A stretch of 64,000 bases of DNA from Zymoseptoria tritici IPO323. Lineage: Eukaryota; Ascomycota; Dothideomycetes; Mycosphaerellales; Mycosphaerellaceae. Made by a program: the position numbers and the translations under genes. Shown one piece after another: positions 63,502-64,000 of this stretch; position 1 is the stretch's first letter; each line of letters starts with the position of its first letter. The notes beneath the pieces were generated by a model. The model made no database searches. It was not told the DNA's origin and saw nothing but the letters and a program-made list of their open reading frames with translations. The stretch is from positions 2,480,001 to 2,544,000 of the forward strand of contig NC_018217.1 in assembly GCF_000219625.1 (NCBI RefSeq), given 5' to 3'.

Positions 63502-64000
63502 GATCGATGCTGAGCCGGCCTCGGCAGTGTAAAGCTGTGAGGATTTGGCGTTGACTTCTCGCAGTGGAAGTACCGTGCGATTTTGTGTAGAAGAATGGAA
63601 GTTTTGATGTCACGATGTTAGTGAAGATCTTGAACAACAAGCAGTCGTGCCTGATGAAACAAACAGATCGCGATTTCTTCGCAGAAAACACGGGTTTGCC
63701 CTTACGCACGAGGCGAGCATAGCGTGGAGTGCATGATGAAGTAGCGAGCCCACGTGGGGAGCTCTCACCTGTACGAACGTGGCGGGTGAACCAATGGCAC
63801 CACAGGGACGGCACGACTGTGCATGTCTCGCCGCGAATGTTCTTCCGATTCCTGGTTCATCAGCACAGAGTGACGGAAAGGCGAGCCAATCCAGATGGGA
63901 AAGGTTGGGAACGCCCCACTACAGAAAACACTAATTGCGAATCTGCGGCGCAATCCGGCGTTATGTAGCCATGTTCCTGGCATGTAGAACCGGCCAGAAC
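63502..64000. other. Right window edge, upstream flank
   Basis: About 500 bases upstream of the sulfotransferase-like gene to the end of the window. The frames present are short and overlap on both strands. No gene or repeat is supported. Confidence 0.4.

Noticed and set aside
14300..64000. tRNA genes or CRISPR-like arrays
   Set aside because: Scanned by eye for B-box-like GGTTCGANNCC with a matching A-box and for regularly spaced repeats; none convincing. A covariance-model search would be needed to exclude a tRNA fully.

Overview
The window is fungal nuclear DNA, most likely from a filamentous ascomycete. A Dothideomycete (Capnodiales/Mycosphaerellales type) is my inference, not something the sequence proves. 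The evidence is compact genes with 46-60 bp GT..AG introns carrying CTAAC/CTGA-type branch sites, a Zn2Cys6 regulator, a naphthol-reductase-like SDR, and a block of transposons mutated in the manner of repeat-induced point mutation (RIP: CpA to TpA and TpG to TpA on both strands).

Bases 1 to about 14,300 are a RIP-damaged nest of transposons. The oldest visible layer is the N-terminal part of a pogo/Fot1-like DNA transposase (13763-14265, minus). Element B, a Ty3/gypsy chromovirus (739-13762, plus), interrupts it. B was itself hit twice. Element C (1-738, minus, running off the left edge) sits in its gag. Element A (3633-10432, minus, two 329 bp LTRs, target duplication GTCCG) sits between its RNase H and integrase. 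Removing A plus one duplication restores B's pol reading frame. Both A and B carry, between the end of pol and the 3' LTR and on the opposite strand, a gene for a roughly 263-residue Cys-rich protein. Its two introns lie at identical positions in both copies. This is the most unusual object in the window.

From about 14.3 kb onward the composition changes sharply and the sequence is ordinary gene-rich euchromatin. In order: a secreted GH92 mannosidase (+); a disordered protein (-); cullin-4 (-); a secreted glycerophosphodiester phosphodiesterase (-); a Utp8-like rRNA-processing protein (-) divergent from an Elg1/ATAD5-like clamp unloader (+); a SurE-type nucleotidase (-); an Old Yellow Enzyme lacking its usual Tyr (-); an SDR (-); B-type cyclin (-); a Zn2Cys6 protein (+); a Cyk3-like transglutaminase-fold protein (+); LSm3 (-); a mitochondrial PPR-like protein (+); a CorA-type Mg transporter (+); Pif1 helicase (-); a Ubc6/UBE2J-type ER E2 (-); a UPF0303 protein (+); Tom22 (-); an NAD(P)-binding protein (-); and a sulfotransferase-like P-loop protein (-).

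The gene set is mainly housekeeping: genome maintenance (Elg1, Pif1, cullin-4, cyclin B), RNA biology (Utp8, LSm3, PPR protein), protein import and quality control (Tom22, Ubc6), and membrane and secreted enzymes. I see no backbone biosynthetic gene and no operon-like organisation. Neighbours share divergent promoters or convergent 3' ends. Splice sites were assigned by hand from GT/AG signals and frame continuity, and the total coding length was checked to be divisible by three for every multi-exon model.
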